From Neoceratodus forsteri (taxonomy: Eukaryota; Chordata; Ceratodontiformes; Ceratodontidae): a stretch of 64,000 nt of DNA. The notes below the pieces were generated by a model. The model was not told the origin of the DNA. It did not search any database and worked only from the letters and a program-made list of their open reading frames with translations. The position numbers and the translations under genes are program-made. Positions 63,185 to 64,000 of this stretch are shown one piece after another. Every line of letters begins with the position of its first letter. Position 1 is the first letter of the stretch. The stretch covers positions 473,403,501-473,467,500 of the forward strand of contig CM028130.1 in assembly GCA_016271365.2 (NCBI GenBank), read 5' to 3'.

Positions 63185-64000
63185 TCACTCCTTATACAGA
63201 TGCGACACGCCATCTCTGTTCTGATTGGTCGCTCCAGCCCTATGTAAGATTGTCATGTTATACCCTTGCAAGGCAAGACTCCATCTTAATAGTCTACCAT
63301 TAGTTTTTCCCATTTGGGTCAGCCAAACCAGGGGGTTGTGGTCCGTTTGTACCTCAAAATGCTGCCCATATAAGTATGGCTCTAACTTCTCTAGGGCCCA
63401 CACTATGGCAAGACACTATTTTTCCACAGTAGAGTAAGCCTGCTCCCTGGGAAGTAACTTTTTAGTCAGGTACAATACCGGGTGATCTTTCCCTTGGTTG
63501 GATGTCTAACTCAGTACTGCCCCAATAACCACGTCTGAGGCATCAGTGTGAACTATAAAGGGCCTGTTATAGTCAGGACTTGTCAATACAGGAGCACTGC
63601 ACAGTGCCTCCTTCAGTCTGGTAAAGCCTTTTTCACAGGCTGGTTCTCTGGTAATTTTCTTAGACATCCTTTTCTTTACCAGGTCAGATAGGGGAGCAGC
63701 CAGGGCACTGTAATTGGGTACACATTTTCTATAGTACCCTGCTGTCCCTAGAAAACTTCTGAGCTTCTTCTGCATTTCTGGTCTGGGCCATGCTTTGATC
63801 ACCTCTATTTTTACTTGGTTAGGATGGAACTGTCCTCGGCCTACAACATGTCCAAGGTATGCCACTTCAGCCATGGCTACCTGCACTTCTCAGCTTTGAC
63901 AGTGAACCCAGCCCTCTGTATCCTGCCCAGCACTTCCCTAAGGTGGGACAGGTGTTCCTCCCAGCTGGCAGTCAAGATGGCAGTGTCATCCAGGTATGCC
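63185..64000 (-). pseudogene. Ty3/Gypsy RT-RNase H, partial at the window edge
   Basis: Reading from the right edge on the minus strand: AYLDDTAILTASWEEHLSHL with the catalytic YLDD at about 63985-63997, a frame change near 63885, YLGHVVGRGQFHPNQVKIEV, LRSFLGTAGYYRKCVPNYSA, APVLTSPDYNRPFIVHTDAS (first RNase H Asp, about 63545), a stop (about 63512), KKLLPREQAYSTVEK, stop (about 63415), and WALEKLEPYLYGQHFEVQTD plus HNPLVWL. RNase H ends at 63185, only about 66 bp from the LTR, so no integrase lies downstream. The two stops and the shift make it inactive. Confidence 0.9.

Overview
The window looks like intergenic and intronic DNA of a large, transposon-rich vertebrate genome. The best fit is an amphibian such as a caecilian, frog or salamander; a lungfish is also possible. 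The reasons are the density of tyrosine-recombinase retrotransposons (at least five DIRS-like elements and one Ngaro-like element), a CR1-like LINE tail ending in a TTCTATG repeat, a long tRNA-headed SINE, Harbinger and hAT DNA transposons, and many diverged fold-back elements. The species call is inference. Only one stretch looks like a host gene: a clean 144-bp phase-0 exon (7807-7950, minus) coding for the S6/C-linker part of a cyclic-nucleotide-gated-type channel.

Layout. 1-6.3 kb: a decayed Ngaro-like element (gag, RT-RNase H, tyrosine recombinase, SGNH hydrolase) with a SINE inserted near the hydrolase end. 6.3-8.6 kb: three LINE fragments and the channel exon. 8.65-34.57 kb: one DIRS-like element, here called B (minus strand, originally about 5.5 kb), stretched to 26 kb by insertions: a gag-only DIRS (C, 8.9-12.3 kb), a 3.6-kb non-autonomous hAT (12.7-16.3 kb), a LINE-like insertion (16.6-24.06 kb) that itself holds a 7-kb Harbinger, and a complete DIRS (A, 28.16-33.85 kb). 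34.57-36.46 kb: a truncated DIRS (E) joined head-to-tail to B. 36.5-44.2 kb: MITEs, fold-backs, SINE pieces and tandem repeats, with no recognisable gene. 44.26-48.72 kb: a second gag-only DIRS (D). 49.6-50.7 kb: a LINE 3' fragment. 51.1-56.3 kb: a multi-exon, cysteine-rich, transposase-like gene that I cannot assign. 56.3-64 kb: a Ty3/Gypsy element (3' LTR, RNase H, RT, minus) whose LTR is split by another full-length DIRS (F, 56.4-62.1 kb).

The genes act as element modules, not as a host pathway. DIRS gag packages RNA, RT-RNase H copies it, and the tyrosine recombinase would integrate the circular product without target duplication; the inverted terminal repeats and the internal complementary region (ICR) that template the circle can be seen in A, B, E, F and D. 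The Harbinger carries a DDE transposase and two SANT/Myb-like DNA-binding genes. Every coding module is damaged: A has lost its gag ATG and the recombinase tyrosine, F has lost RT and RNase H aspartates, and the Harbinger transposase has lost its first catalytic aspartate and carries a frameshift.
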